This document shows, piece after piece, positions 27,053 to 35,709 of a stretch of 64,000 nt of DNA. The translations under genes and the position numbers were made by a program. Source of the DNA: an uncultured Pelagibacteraceae bacterium (GTDB lineage: Bacteria > Pseudomonadota > Alphaproteobacteria > Pelagibacterales > Pelagibacteraceae); assembly GCA_902629695.1 (NCBI GenBank), contig CACORY010000002.1, forward strand, positions 1 to 64,000. Reading direction: 5' to 3'. The notes under the pieces were generated by a model, which did no database searches, had not been told where the DNA came from, and was given only the letters and a program-made list of their open reading frames with translations. Numbering within the stretch: the first letter of the stretch is position 1; every line of letters begins with the position of its first letter.

Positions 27053-28522
27053 ATGTCAATAAAAATAACCTTTAAAAAGAACATTGCCGCAAAAAATATT
27101 AAAAATTATGTTTTATTTGTTAATGAGGACTTCAGAGTCAACGGATTAACTAAAATTCAATTACAAAAAGACTCAATTTTTATTAATAAAGTTATTAAAT
27201 CATCAGTTACTAAAAAAAAAAATTTTTTAACTATTAACTTAAATGCTTCACAAAAAATAACATTTATCAAAATTCAAAATAGTCAATTAACTTTAGAAAA
27301 TGAAAAAAAAGGGGCTGATTTTTTTGAATATATAAAATCAAACTCTTTAACAGATATTACTTTGTTAGAAAATAATATTAAAAATACAAGTATTACTAAT
27401 AAATTATTTTTAGATGAATTCTTACATGGATTAGAATTAAAATCTTACAAGTTTAATAAATATAAATCAAAAAAAGCAGATGAGAATTATAAGATTTTTA
27501 TCTCATGTAACAAAAATACTTTCAATCAATCAAAATCTAAAAAATTTCATTCTCTTTTACAAGGGATTGCTTTAACCAAAGATCTAGTTTCTGAACCTGG
27601 TAATATTTTACATCCAGATGAATATGCAAAAAGATTATTAAAATTAAAAAAAGATGGATTAAAAGTTTCAGTGTTTAATACTAAACAACTTAAAAAATTA
27701 GGGATGAACGCGTTACTGGGTGTAGGACAAGGAAGTATAAGAGGTTCTTATTTGGTAATTATGGAGTGGAGAGGTTCGAAATCTAGCGAAAAGCCATTAG
27801 CGTTTGTGGGAAAAGGTGTATGTTTTGACACTGGAGGAATTTCTTTAAAACCTGCAAAATTTATGGAAGATATGACTTATGATATGGCGGGCTCAGCAGT
27901 TGTAGTTGGTTTAATGAAGAGTTTAGCTTTGAGAAAAGCAAAAGTAAATGCTGTTGGTGTTGTGGGTCTTGTAGAGAATATGCCAGGAGGAAATGCTCAG
28001 CGACCTGGAGATATTGTAAAATCATACAGTGGTCAAACCATAGAAGTACTTAATACTGATGCTGAAGGTAGATTAGTTTTAGCAGATGCTTTAACATATA
28101 CTGAAGAAAGATTTAACCCAAAGTTTATAGTTGATTTAGCAACATTAACTGGTGCTATAATTGTTTCACTAGGATCTGAATATGCCGGTCTTTTTTCAAA
28201 TGATGATAAGTTATCAAATCAAATAGTCAAAGCAGGATTAAGTGTCGATGAGAAGGTTTGGAGAATGCCTCTTCATAAAAATTATGATAAACTTATGAAT
28301 TCAAAAAATGCTGACATGCAAAACATAAATTATGTTGGAGGAGCTGGATCAACAACTGCTGCTCAATTTTTACAAAGATTTATTATGAAAAAAACTCCAT
28401 GGGCTCATTTAGATATTGCAGGCATGGCTTTTTCGAAATATGGAGGCGCACTTAACTCAGGTGGAGCAACTGGTTATGGTGTAAGATTATTAAATGAATT
28501 AATTGAGAAAAATTATGAGTAA
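27053..28522 (+). CDS. pepA: Leucyl aminopeptidase (M17)
   Basis: A 489-residue dizinc aminopeptidase, also known in E. coli as a DNA-binding accessory factor in recombination and gene control. Metal and catalytic residues are visible in VGKGVCFDTGG, MTYDMAGSA and NTDAEGRLVLADAL. The N-terminal domain (about 1-160) is Lys/Asn-rich and poorly conserved. It is divergent from lptF, the standard proteobacterial arrangement, and overlaps ndk by 8 bases. Confidence 0.96.
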   Translation: MSIKITFKKNIAAKNIKNYVLFVNEDFRVNGLTKIQLQKDSIFINKVIKSSVTKKKNFLTINLNASQKITFIKIQNSQLTLENEKKGADFFEYIKSNSLTDITLLENNIKNTSITNKLFLDEFLHGLELKSYKFNKYKSKKADENYKIFISCNKNTFNQSKSKKFHSLLQGIALTKDLVSEPGNILHPDEYAKRLLKLKKDGLKVSVFNTKQLKKLGMNALLGVGQGSIRGSYLVIMEWRGSKSSEKPLAFVGKGVCFDTGGISLKPAKFMEDMTYDMAGSAVVVGLMKSLALRKAKVNAVGVVGLVENMPGGNAQRPGDIVKSYSGQTIEVLNTDAEGRLVLADALTYTEERFNPKFIVDLATLTGAIIVSLGSEYAGLFSNDDKLSNQIVKAGLSVDEKVWRMPLHKNYDKLMNSKNADMQNINYVGGAGSTTAAQFLQRFIMKKTPWAHLDIAGMAFSKYGGALNSGGATGYGVRLLNELIEKNYE

Positions 28523-28925
28523 TATAGAAAGAACTTTATCTATAATCAAACCAGATGCAGTTGAAAGAAATCTAGAAGATGATATTAAAAAAATTTTTAT
28601 TGATAATGGTTTTAAAATATCTAAATTAAAGAAAGTAAAATTAGAAAAATCTGAAGCAGAAAAATTTTACAAAGTCCATGAAACAAAACCTTTTTATAAT
28701 GATTTATGCTTATATCTTTCCTCAGGCCCTATAGTTGTAATGATAATTGAAAAAGATAATGCAGTTTTAGACAATAGAGAACTTATGGGTGCAACTAATC
28801 CTAAAGAAGCGAAAGATGGAACTTTAAGAAAAAAATTTGGAATTTCGATAGATAAAAATTCAGTTCATGGATCAGATAGTATAGAAAATGCAAAAATTGA
28901 GATAGATTTTTTCTTTAAAGATTAG
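28515..28925 (+). CDS. ndk: Nucleoside diphosphate kinase
   Basis: Balances NTP and dNTP pools. 136 residues. IKPDAVERN at the N-terminus, MGATNPKEA and the active-site His in SVHGSDS are visible. The ATG at 28515 lies inside the pepA stop (ATGAGTAA) and gives the canonical MSNIERTLSIIKPD start; an upstream TTG is less likely. The last 11 bases overlap the convergent purN. Confidence 0.97.
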   Translation: MSNIERTLSIIKPDAVERNLEDDIKKIFIDNGFKISKLKKVKLEKSEAEKFYKVHETKPFYNDLCLYLSSGPIVVMIIEKDNAVLDNRELMGATNPKEAKDGTLRKKFGISIDKNSVHGSDSIENAKIEIDFFFKD

Positions 28926-29499
28926 AAAAAACTTTAATAATAGCTTCTGGGTATAGAATATGCTCCTTCTTTAAAACTCTTTTTGCTAATAATTTTGAAT
29001 TATCATTTTTAAAAACTTTTACTTTTTTTTGTAATATAATTTTACCAGAGTCTAGTTTTGAATTCACAAAATGGACAGTGCAACCAGAGAATTTTTCATT
29101 ATTATCTATTACCCTTTGATGAGTATTCAATCCTTTATATTTTGGCAACAAAGATGGATGAATATTTAGTATTTTTCCGTTGAATTTTTTTATGAAATTT
29201 TTGGATAAAATTTTCATAAATCCAGCAAGACAAATTAGAAAAACTTGATTTTTTTTTAAAAAATCTAAAATTTTTTTTTCATTTTTATTTTCCTTATCAA
29301 ATTTAAAAATTTTTTTTTCAATTTTAAATTTTTTGGCATAATTCAAACCTTTCGCATATTTATTATCTGAAATTACACATTTTATTTGAATTGGTGACTT
29401 ATTATATTTAGAAAATTTTATTAAATTCTTTAAGTTACTGCCGGCTCCAGATATAAAAACAGCTGTTTTAATCCTATTTTTGCCAGTCAATTTCACCAT
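28915..29499 (-). CDS. purN: Phosphoribosylglycinamide formyltransferase
   Basis: Formylates GAR with 10-formyl-THF in purine synthesis. 194 residues. SGAGSNLKNLI near the start, the catalytic region LAGFMKILS, NIHPSLLPKYKG and the TVHFVNSKLDSGKII segment are all present. It overlaps the end of purM by 26 bases, the usual purM-purN coupling. Confidence 0.96.
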   Translation of the reverse strand: MVKLTGKNRIKTAVFISGAGSNLKNLIKFSKYNKSPIQIKCVISDNKYAKGLNYAKKFKIEKKIFKFDKENKNEKKILDFLKKNQVFLICLAGFMKILSKNFIKKFNGKILNIHPSLLPKYKGLNTHQRVIDNNEKFSGCTVHFVNSKLDSGKIILQKKVKVFKNDNSKLLAKRVLKKEHILYPEAIIKVFSNL

Positions 29500-30505
29500 T
29501 TAATCTGACTTTATTTGTGTTTTTTGTAATTTTTCCAATAACATAAGGTTTAAAATTTTTTGGGAAAATATTACAAACTTTATTTAAATTTTTTGACTCT
29601 ATTATCAAACAAAATCCCACACCACAATTGAAGGTTTTGAGCATTTCTCTGTCAGTAACATTATTTTTTTTTAACCAATTAAATATTTTCAATGGTTTAA
29701 TCTTATTTAGATTTATATTTGCACAATAATTATTTGGGATTATTCTTTTGATATTTTCAACAATTCCTCCACCAGTTATATTTGCACACCCATTTAATAA
29801 TTTTTTATCAATTAGTTTTAAGATTTCAGAGACATAAATTTTTGTTGGCTTTATCAACTCTTTTTTTAAAAATTTATTTTTTTTTATTGAAATTTTTTTC
29901 TTTTCTAGAATACGCCGTACTAGTGAAAAACCATTAGAGTGAAGACCATTCGAAGGAACGGCTAATAATAAATTATTCATTTTAATTCTTTTTTTATGAA
30001 GAATTTTTTTTGCCTCAACAATTCCAACTGCAAAACCTGCAATATCAAATTTCCCTTTTTCATATGTTCCGGGCATCTCAGCAGTTTCACCACCTACAAG
30101 ATTACACTTTGAAATTTTACATCCTTTAATGATACCTTTAATAATCGATTTTAATTTTGATAAATCAATTTTATTTATTGATATATAATCTAAAAAAAAA
30201 AGAGGCCTTGCTCCTTGTACTATCAAATCATTTACACTCATTGCTACTAAATCAATACCTATTGTATCAAATTTATTTAAATGATTTGCTATTTCTATTT
30301 TTGTTCCAACACCATCTGTGCAAGCTACAATTTTTGGATCTTTAAAATTTTTCGGTATATTTGAAATTGACCCGAATCCACCAATATTATTAAACTTTTT
30401 TTTGCCCTTTTTATTTGATGATATAGTTGATATGAATTTAATAAACTTATCAGCTGCTTTAATATCAACACCACTTTTTTTATATGTAAAAGATTTTTTA
30501 TTCAT
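29474..30505 (-). CDS. purM: Phosphoribosylformylglycinamidine cyclo-ligase
   Basis: Closes the imidazole ring of AIR in purine synthesis, using ATP. 343 residues, full length. GGFGSISN, DGVGTKIEIA, GETAEMPGTYEKGKFDIAG and HSNGFSLVRRIL are diagnostic. It starts 11 bases from the divergent DUF2066 gene, so the two promoters must overlap each other's coding sequence or be very compact. Confidence 0.96.
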   Translation of the reverse strand: MNKKSFTYKKSGVDIKAADKFIKFISTISSNKKGKKKFNNIGGFGSISNIPKNFKDPKIVACTDGVGTKIEIANHLNKFDTIGIDLVAMSVNDLIVQGARPLFFLDYISINKIDLSKLKSIIKGIIKGCKISKCNLVGGETAEMPGTYEKGKFDIAGFAVGIVEAKKILHKKRIKMNNLLLAVPSNGLHSNGFSLVRRILEKKKISIKKNKFLKKELIKPTKIYVSEILKLIDKKLLNGCANITGGGIVENIKRIIPNNYCANINLNKIKPLKIFNWLKKNNVTDREMLKTFNCGVGFCLIIESKNLNKVCNIFPKNFKPYVIGKITKNTNKVRLNGEIDWQK

Positions 30506-30516
30506 TAAAATGAGAT

Positions 30517-31596
30517 ATGAAAATTAATAAAATTAAAAATTACTATAAATCCATATATATTTTTTTCATATTTTTTTCTTTAATAATATTTTTTTTTTCC
30601 ACAAGTAATGCAAATAGTAAAGCTTATAAGATTGAAAATATTGAAGTTTCAAAGCCTTTTGAAATGAAATTTGATAAAAACAAAGTAATAGATGATGGTT
30701 TTTATAAAGCATTTGAAGAATTAATGTTGCTTATTGTTAATTCATCAGATCAAATAAAAATTAGAAATATTAAATTGAGTCAAATAAAAGCAATGATAGA
30801 ATCCTTTACAGTCAAAGAAGAAAAATTTATAAATGAGATTTATTATTTAAACTTAGGTGTTTCATTTAATAAAAAACAAATTCTTAAATTTTTAGAAGTA
30901 AAAAATATCTTTCCATCAATACCCAATAAAAAAAAATTTCTATTTATTCCAATTATTATTGAAGAAAAAAAAAAGGATTTATTTATCTTTAACAATAATA
31001 AATTATATGATGAGTGGTTAAGTTTTAATGAAAGTTACCATTTAATTGAATATATTTTACCAACCGAGGATCTTGAAGATCTAAATATGATAAAAGAAAA
31101 ATATGATCAAATTGAAGAATATGATTTTAAAGAAATTACTAATAAATACTCATTGGAACATTCTATTGTCTCGATATTATTTAAAAAAGAAAACGATTTA
31201 AGAGTTATATCTAGAATTACAATAGAGGATAAAGTTTTTCTAAAAAATAGGTCATTTGAAAGTATAAATCTTAATGATACCAATCAAGTGGCCAAGATTA
31301 TTCAAAAATTAAAAAAAGATTATGAGGATTATTGGAAAAATTCAAATTTAATTAATACCTCTTTAAAATTGCCATTAACGATTAGAGTTAAAAGTGGAGA
31401 TAAACAAAAAATTTTTATGTTTGAAAAATTTTTAAATGAGCAAGAGTTAATATATGATTTTTCTATTATTAAGTATAACAAAGATTTTTTAATCTATAAT
31501 GTAATTTTTAATGGAACACCAACAATTTTTTTAAAAAAAATGCAAGAAAATGATTTTAATATAGATACCCAAAATAAAATTTGGACCCTAGAATGA
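30517..31596 (+). CDS. DUF2066-like exported protein
   Basis: A 359-residue protein with an N-terminal signal or anchor segment (about residues 12-33) and a long Lys/Glu/Ile-rich mature part. Position between purM and an Hda-like gene, plus the early pattern of a conserved two-layer region (EELMLLIVNSS), fits the DUF2066 family found at this locus in many proteobacteria. Function is unknown; it is probably periplasmic. It overlaps hda in an ATGA junction. The family call depends largely on context. Confidence 0.65.
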   Translation: MKINKIKNYYKSIYIFFIFFSLIIFFFSTSNANSKAYKIENIEVSKPFEMKFDKNKVIDDGFYKAFEELMLLIVNSSDQIKIRNIKLSQIKAMIESFTVKEEKFINEIYYLNLGVSFNKKQILKFLEVKNIFPSIPNKKKFLFIPIIIEEKKKDLFIFNNNKLYDEWLSFNESYHLIEYILPTEDLEDLNMIKEKYDQIEEYDFKEITNKYSLEHSIVSILFKKENDLRVISRITIEDKVFLKNRSFESINLNDTNQVAKIIQKLKKDYEDYWKNSNLINTSLKLPLTIRVKSGDKQKIFMFEKFLNEQELIYDFSIIKYNKDFLIYNVIFNGTPTIFLKKMQENDFNIDTQNKIWTLE

Positions 31597-32255
31597 GTCA
31601 AAAAAAACAACAACTAATAAATTTTGATTTTGAGAAAAACTTTAAGCATGAAGATTTTTATATTTCTAAAAGTAACCAACATATATTAGATTTATTTAAT
31701 TTATGGCCTAAATGGGAAAAAAATTTTTTAAATATTAGTGGAGAAAATTATTCAGGTAAATCCCATTTAATAGATATATTTATAAAAAAATACAATGGGA
31801 TCAAGTTTGATACAAATGATTTTAACGAACAATGTCTTGCTGAAATTAAAGTACATCAAAATATAATTTTAGAAGATTTAACAAAAAATGTTAATCAAAA
31901 AATGTTATTTTCACTTTATAATATTGTAGAGCAAGATAATAAATACTTAATTATTACTTCACTAAAACCTATAGTCGAGATTAAATTTGACTTAGCTGAT
32001 TTAGTATCTAGATCAAAAAATTTTCTTTTACAGTCAATTGATAAACCTGATGATGAATTAATGTTTGCTTTAATAATTAAAAATTTGTCAGATCGTCAAA
32101 TTTCTATTGAAAAAAAGTTAGTTAACTACATCATTAAAAGAATAGATAGATCATATGGTAAAATATTTGATTTCATATATAAAATTGACGAAATGAGTTT
32201 AAAAAAGAAAAAGCCTATAGATTTAAAAATTATAAAAGAGGTTTTAGGAGAATGA
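31593..32255 (+). CDS. hda: Hda-like DnaA-related AAA+ protein
   Basis: A 220-residue DnaA-domain III-like ATPase without the DNA-binding domain IV. Walker A GENYSGKSHL is visible near residues 48-57, a Walker B-like IILEDL region near 90, and the C-terminal lid (DRSYGKIFDFIYKIDE). Hda/HdaA proteins stimulate DnaA-ATP hydrolysis on the beta clamp; the N-terminal QQLINFDF segment resembles the clamp-binding QL-x-L/F motif. The ATG at 31593 overlaps the previous stop (ATGA). It ends immediately before aspS. Confidence 0.85.
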   Translation: MSQKKQQLINFDFEKNFKHEDFYISKSNQHILDLFNLWPKWEKNFLNISGENYSGKSHLIDIFIKKYNGIKFDTNDFNEQCLAEIKVHQNIILEDLTKNVNQKMLFSLYNIVEQDNKYLIITSLKPIVEIKFDLADLVSRSKNFLLQSIDKPDDELMFALIIKNLSDRQISIEKKLVNYIIKRIDRSYGKIFDFIYKIDEMSLKKKKPIDLKIIKEVLGE

Positions 32256-34040
32256 TTGAACAAATATAGAAGTCATAACTGCAACCAACTAAGAAAAAAA
32301 AATGTTGGTGATAAAGTCATTTTATCTGGATGGATAAACAAAAAAAGAGACCATGGAAATCTTTTGTTCATAGATCTAAGAGACAATTATGGAATTACTC
32401 AATGTATAATAGATAAAGAAAATTCAAATTTTAGTAGCCTAGAAAAAATGCAGTTAGAAACTGTTATTAAGATTGAAGGTAAAGTGGTTGATAGATCTAG
32501 TGAAACTATAAACAAAGAAATCGATACCGGCGAAATAGAAGTTACAATAAATAAATTTGAAGTTCTAGGAGCTTGTAAAGAATTACCTATGCCAGTCTTT
32601 AGTGAACAAGAGTACGCAGAGGAAATCAGACTAAAATATAGATTTTTAGATTTAAGAAGAAAAAAAATTCATGAAAATATTATCTTAAGATCCAAAGTGA
32701 TTTCATTTATTAGAAATGAAATGAATAATCTTGGTTTTTTAGAATATCAAACTCCGATTTTAACTTCATCTAGCCCAGAGGGAGCAAGAGATTTTCTAGT
32801 TCCTAGCCGTCTAAATCCTGGAAAATTTTATGCACTTCCACAGGCACCACAACAATTTAAACAACTTATTATGGTATCTGGATTCGATAAATATTTTCAA
32901 ATTGCTCCTTGCTTTAGAGACGAAGACGCAAGAGCAGATAGAAGCCCAGGAGAATTTTATCAGCTTGATTTAGAAATGTCATTTGTTGAACAAGAGGATG
33001 TTTTTAAAGTTGTTGAAATTTTACTGACTAATACTTTTAAAAAATTTTCCAAAAAGAAATTGATGTTTGACAAATTTCCAAAAATTTCTTACTCGGATGC
33101 ATTATTAAAGTATGGATCAGACAAACCTGATTTAAGAAATCCTTTAATAATAAGAGATATAACTGAAATATTTGAAAGAAAAGATGTTTCATTTGAAATA
33201 TTTAAGAAACTTGTTAAATCAGGTTCTAGAGTAAGATGTATTGTTACAAAGAATACTAAAAATAAACCTAGAAGTTTTTTTGATGGCATAGATAAATGGG
33301 CAAAGGACCAAGGTGCATCAGGAATGGCTTATTTTACTTTTGAAAAAGATAATGAAATAGCCGCAAAAGGTCCTGTGGGAAAATTTTTTTCTGAAGACTC
33401 TCTAAAGGAATTGATGAAAAAAACAGGTGCAGAAGTTGGAGATAGTATTTTTTTTGCATGCAATAAAGTAAAAGAATTAGAAAAAATAACTGCATCAGCT
33501 AGAGATAAAATAGCGAGTGAGTTAGATTTGATCGACGATAATTCTTTTGCCTTTTGTTGGATCGTTGATTATCCAATGTTTGAAGAAAATCAAATTTCAA
33601 AAAAAATAGAATTTAGTCATAACCCTTTTTCTATGCCACAAGGAGATTTAAAAAAGATTGATTTTAAAGATCCATTAAATATTCTTGCATATCAATATGA
33701 TATTGTTTGTAATGGAATCGAATTATCATCAGGAGCTATAAGAAATCATATTCCTGAATTAATGTATGAATTATTTTCAATTGCCGGATATGACAAAAGT
33801 CAAGTAGATAGCAAATTTAGTGGTATGATTAATGCATTAAGTTATGGAGCACCTCCTCATGGTGGGATTGCACCAGGCATTGATAGAATAGTAATGCTTT
33901 TAGCAAATGAAAAAAATATTAGAGAAGTAACTATGTTTCCAATGAATCAAAATGCCCAAGACTTAATGATGAATGCTCCTTCAGAAATTAATGATAATCA
34001 ATTAAAAGAATTAAACTTAACTATTAAATCTAAAAAATAA
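32256..34040 (+). CDS. aspS: Aspartyl-tRNA synthetase (bacterial type)
   Basis: Class II synthetase with N-terminal OB-fold (about 1-105), catalytic core and bacterial GAD insertion (about 290-400). 594 residues. PEGARDFLVPSR, motif 2 FRDEDARADR and motif 3 GIAPGIDRIVMLL are visible. The start is TTG at 32256, directly after the hda TGA; AGGAG at 32246-32250 lies five bases before it, and no ATG is available in frame nearby. The aspartyl- versus Asp/Asn-tRNA specificity cannot be judged by eye. Confidence 0.96.
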   Translation: MNKYRSHNCNQLRKKNVGDKVILSGWINKKRDHGNLLFIDLRDNYGITQCIIDKENSNFSSLEKMQLETVIKIEGKVVDRSSETINKEIDTGEIEVTINKFEVLGACKELPMPVFSEQEYAEEIRLKYRFLDLRRKKIHENIILRSKVISFIRNEMNNLGFLEYQTPILTSSSPEGARDFLVPSRLNPGKFYALPQAPQQFKQLIMVSGFDKYFQIAPCFRDEDARADRSPGEFYQLDLEMSFVEQEDVFKVVEILLTNTFKKFSKKKLMFDKFPKISYSDALLKYGSDKPDLRNPLIIRDITEIFERKDVSFEIFKKLVKSGSRVRCIVTKNTKNKPRSFFDGIDKWAKDQGASGMAYFTFEKDNEIAAKGPVGKFFSEDSLKELMKKTGAEVGDSIFFACNKVKELEKITASARDKIASELDLIDDNSFAFCWIVDYPMFEENQISKKIEFSHNPFSMPQGDLKKIDFKDPLNILAYQYDIVCNGIELSSGAIRNHIPELMYELFSIAGYDKSQVDSKFSGMINALSYGAPPHGGIAPGIDRIVMLLANEKNIREVTMFPMNQNAQDLMMNAPSEINDNQLKELNLTIKSKK

Positions 34041-34041
34041 A

Positions 34042-34866
34042 TTATTTCTTTCCTTTTAGGTTTATTTTTACATCTGATAAATCTACGAGGTTTTTTTTAT
34101 AATTGTTCCTTACAAAACCTTTGCTTGTTATATCTTTTACAATTTTAAGCAGTTGATTTTGACCATCAGAATCTGGCTCATCAAACTTTAAATTTTCATT
34201 AGCACCAATTGAAGGTGTATGAGCTAAATCTTCTCTATTTTGGTAAGAAATAGCCAATTCTCTAAAAATATAATCTAATATAGAAGAGGCGCTTAAAATT
34301 CTATCATTACCATAAACTTTGCCTGATGGTTCAAATTTTGTTCCTACAAAAGCACTTATAAACTCATCTAATGGAACTCCATATTGTAAACCCAATGACA
34401 CAGCGATTGCAAAGTTGTTCATTAATGCTTTTACTAATTCACCCTCTTTACTTGTATCTATAAATATTTCACCGATTTTACCGTCTTCATATTCTCCAGT
34501 ATGTAAATATACCTTATGATCACCAATTGTAGCTTTTTGAATATATCCTTTTCTTCTATCAGGCATACCGAATCTTTTACTTACTTTTTCAGAATTAATT
34601 TCACTAGATTTAACTATTGTGTCTAAATTTTTAAAAGATGAATTTTTATTATCTGCAACAATATCTATCTTATCATTTTTGATTAAATTTTTATTATTAG
34701 GATCTAAACTTTTAGTTTTTCTGTTATCAAGCTTTACATCTAGTATCTCAAATTTTCCATCATCTCTTTTTTCAAGATTTTTTAAATTTTCTTCATTAAT
34801 ATCATCTAAATAATGGTTTACCTTAAATGAGCAAGTATAATAAGTTTCAATTAAATATTTTGACAT
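34042..34866 (-). CDS. Stand-alone TSCPD/NrdJ C-terminal-like protein
   Basis: A 274-residue protein. Its second half (about residues 105-215) matches the C-terminal region of alphaproteobacterial B12-dependent ribonucleotide reductase NrdJ ([53 protein letters not shown]). The catalytic barrel, thiyl-radical Cys and cobalamin residues are absent. The N-terminal 50 residues ([15 protein letters not shown]) and a Lys/Asp/Asn-rich linker are not NrdJ catalytic sequence. It is therefore a solitary tail domain or a degenerate paralogue kept intact. It might regulate RNR, but function is unknown. Its stop lies one base from aspS. Confidence 0.8.
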   Translation of the reverse strand: MSKYLIETYYTCSFKVNHYLDDINEENLKNLEKRDDGKFEILDVKLDNRKTKSLDPNNKNLIKNDKIDIVADNKNSSFKNLDTIVKSSEINSEKVSKRFGMPDRRKGYIQKATIGDHKVYLHTGEYEDGKIGEIFIDTSKEGELVKALMNNFAIAVSLGLQYGVPLDEFISAFVGTKFEPSGKVYGNDRILSASSILDYIFRELAISYQNREDLAHTPSIGANENLKFDEPDSDGQNQLLKIVKDITSKGFVRNNYKKNLVDLSDVKINLKGKK

Positions 34867-34979
34867 TTGACCTCTAATTTTAAAATTAATTTGAATAATG
34901 ATTCAATTTATTTATATACAAATTCAGATTTTAGTCTAATTTAAATTATACAATTTTGAATTGAAAAATATATTTATAC
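34867..34979. promoter_or_regulatory. Divergent spacer with a 6-bp inverted repeat
   Basis: A 113-base A+T-rich gap between the NrdJ-tail gene (minus) and the NDUFA12 gene (plus). It contains TTGAAT-AATG-ATTCAA at 34891-34906, a perfect 6-base inverted repeat. The minus strand also has a TATAAT. Both genes need promoters here. No experimentally known operator is recognised. Confidence 0.4.
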
Positions 34980-35339
34980 ATGTTGACACTTTTTAAAAAA
35001 GTTTTCATTTGGTGGAATCAAGAGACAATTGGAACAAAAATTAAAACAATTTTTTTTGGAAAATTTGTTGGAATAGACTCTTTTGGAAATAAATATTATG
35101 AAAGTAAAAAAGGCAAAAGATGGGTAATATATTCAAGTGAGATTGACGCATCTAAAATTCCAGTTGAATGGTATTCATGGATGCATTTTACTCCAAATAA
35201 GATAGAAAAAAAACATGATCTTAATAAATATAATTGGCAAAAGCCTCACAAACCAAATTTAACAGGCACTGATGAGGCCTATTTTCCGAATAAAAAAAAA
35301 GATGCTATTAAAAAGAAATATAAAGTTTGGAAAAAATAA
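34980..35339 (+). CDS. NDUFA12-family complex I accessory subunit
   Basis: A 119-residue homologue of mitochondrial NDUFA12/B17.2, found with respiratory complex I in alphaproteobacteria. Signatures are FVGIDSFGNKYYES, RWVIYSSEIDASKIPVEWYSWMHF and the C-terminal PHKPNLTGT. It has no membrane segment. It overlaps the DUF2155 gene downstream, the conserved alphaproteobacterial neighbour. The core nuo operon is not in the window. Confidence 0.93.
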   Translation: MLTLFKKVFIWWNQETIGTKIKTIFFGKFVGIDSFGNKYYESKKGKRWVIYSSEIDASKIPVEWYSWMHFTPNKIEKKHDLNKYNWQKPHKPNLTGTDEAYFPNKKKDAIKKKYKVWKK

Positions 35340-35709
35340 GATTAGTTTAATTTTTTTTATTTTAATTTTTTTTCAGCTTACTTTTACAGAATTAAACTCA
35401 AATGAAAATTTAGAGGGCGAGTATACAATCATAAAAATTTTAGATAAAATTAGTTCAAAGAATACCACAATAAAATTAAAAAACAAAAAAGAAGTTTTTT
35501 TAAAAGATCTTTCAGTAAAAAGTTTAAAATGTAGTAATTCTGAATTTGATGATAATCCCGAGATTAAAGCATATATTCAGGTTAAAGATGTTAAAAATAG
35601 AAATAAAGATAACGTCTTTGTTTTTAATGGGTGGATGTTTTCGTCAAGCCCGTCAATAAAACCCTTTGATCACGCTGTATATGATATTTGGTTAACAGGT
35701 TGTCGTTAA
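35302..35709 (+). CDS. DUF2155 protein
   Basis: About 135 residues: a basic n-region and hydrophobic signal or anchor (KISLIFFILIFFQLTF), then a compact exported domain with KSLKC, FNGWMFSSSPSIKPFDHAVYDIWLTGC, ending in Cys-Arg. The two cysteines might pair. The family accompanies NDUFA12 in alphaproteobacteria; function is unknown. Starts at 35272 or 35302 both overlap NDUFA12; I chose the later ATG for the better signal peptide. The final TTAA is shared with the accC stop on the other strand. Confidence 0.85.
   Translation: MLLKRNIKFGKNKISLIFFILIFFQLTFTELNSNENLEGEYTIIKILDKISSKNTTIKLKNKKEVFLKDLSVKSLKCSNSEFDDNPEIKAYIQVKDVKNRNKDNVFVFNGWMFSSSPSIKPFDHAVYDIWLTGCR

Noticed and set aside
35272..35301. 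Longer start for the DUF2155 protein
   Set aside because: It would deepen the overlap with NDUFA12 and put a charged stretch before the signal peptide; kept only as an alternative.
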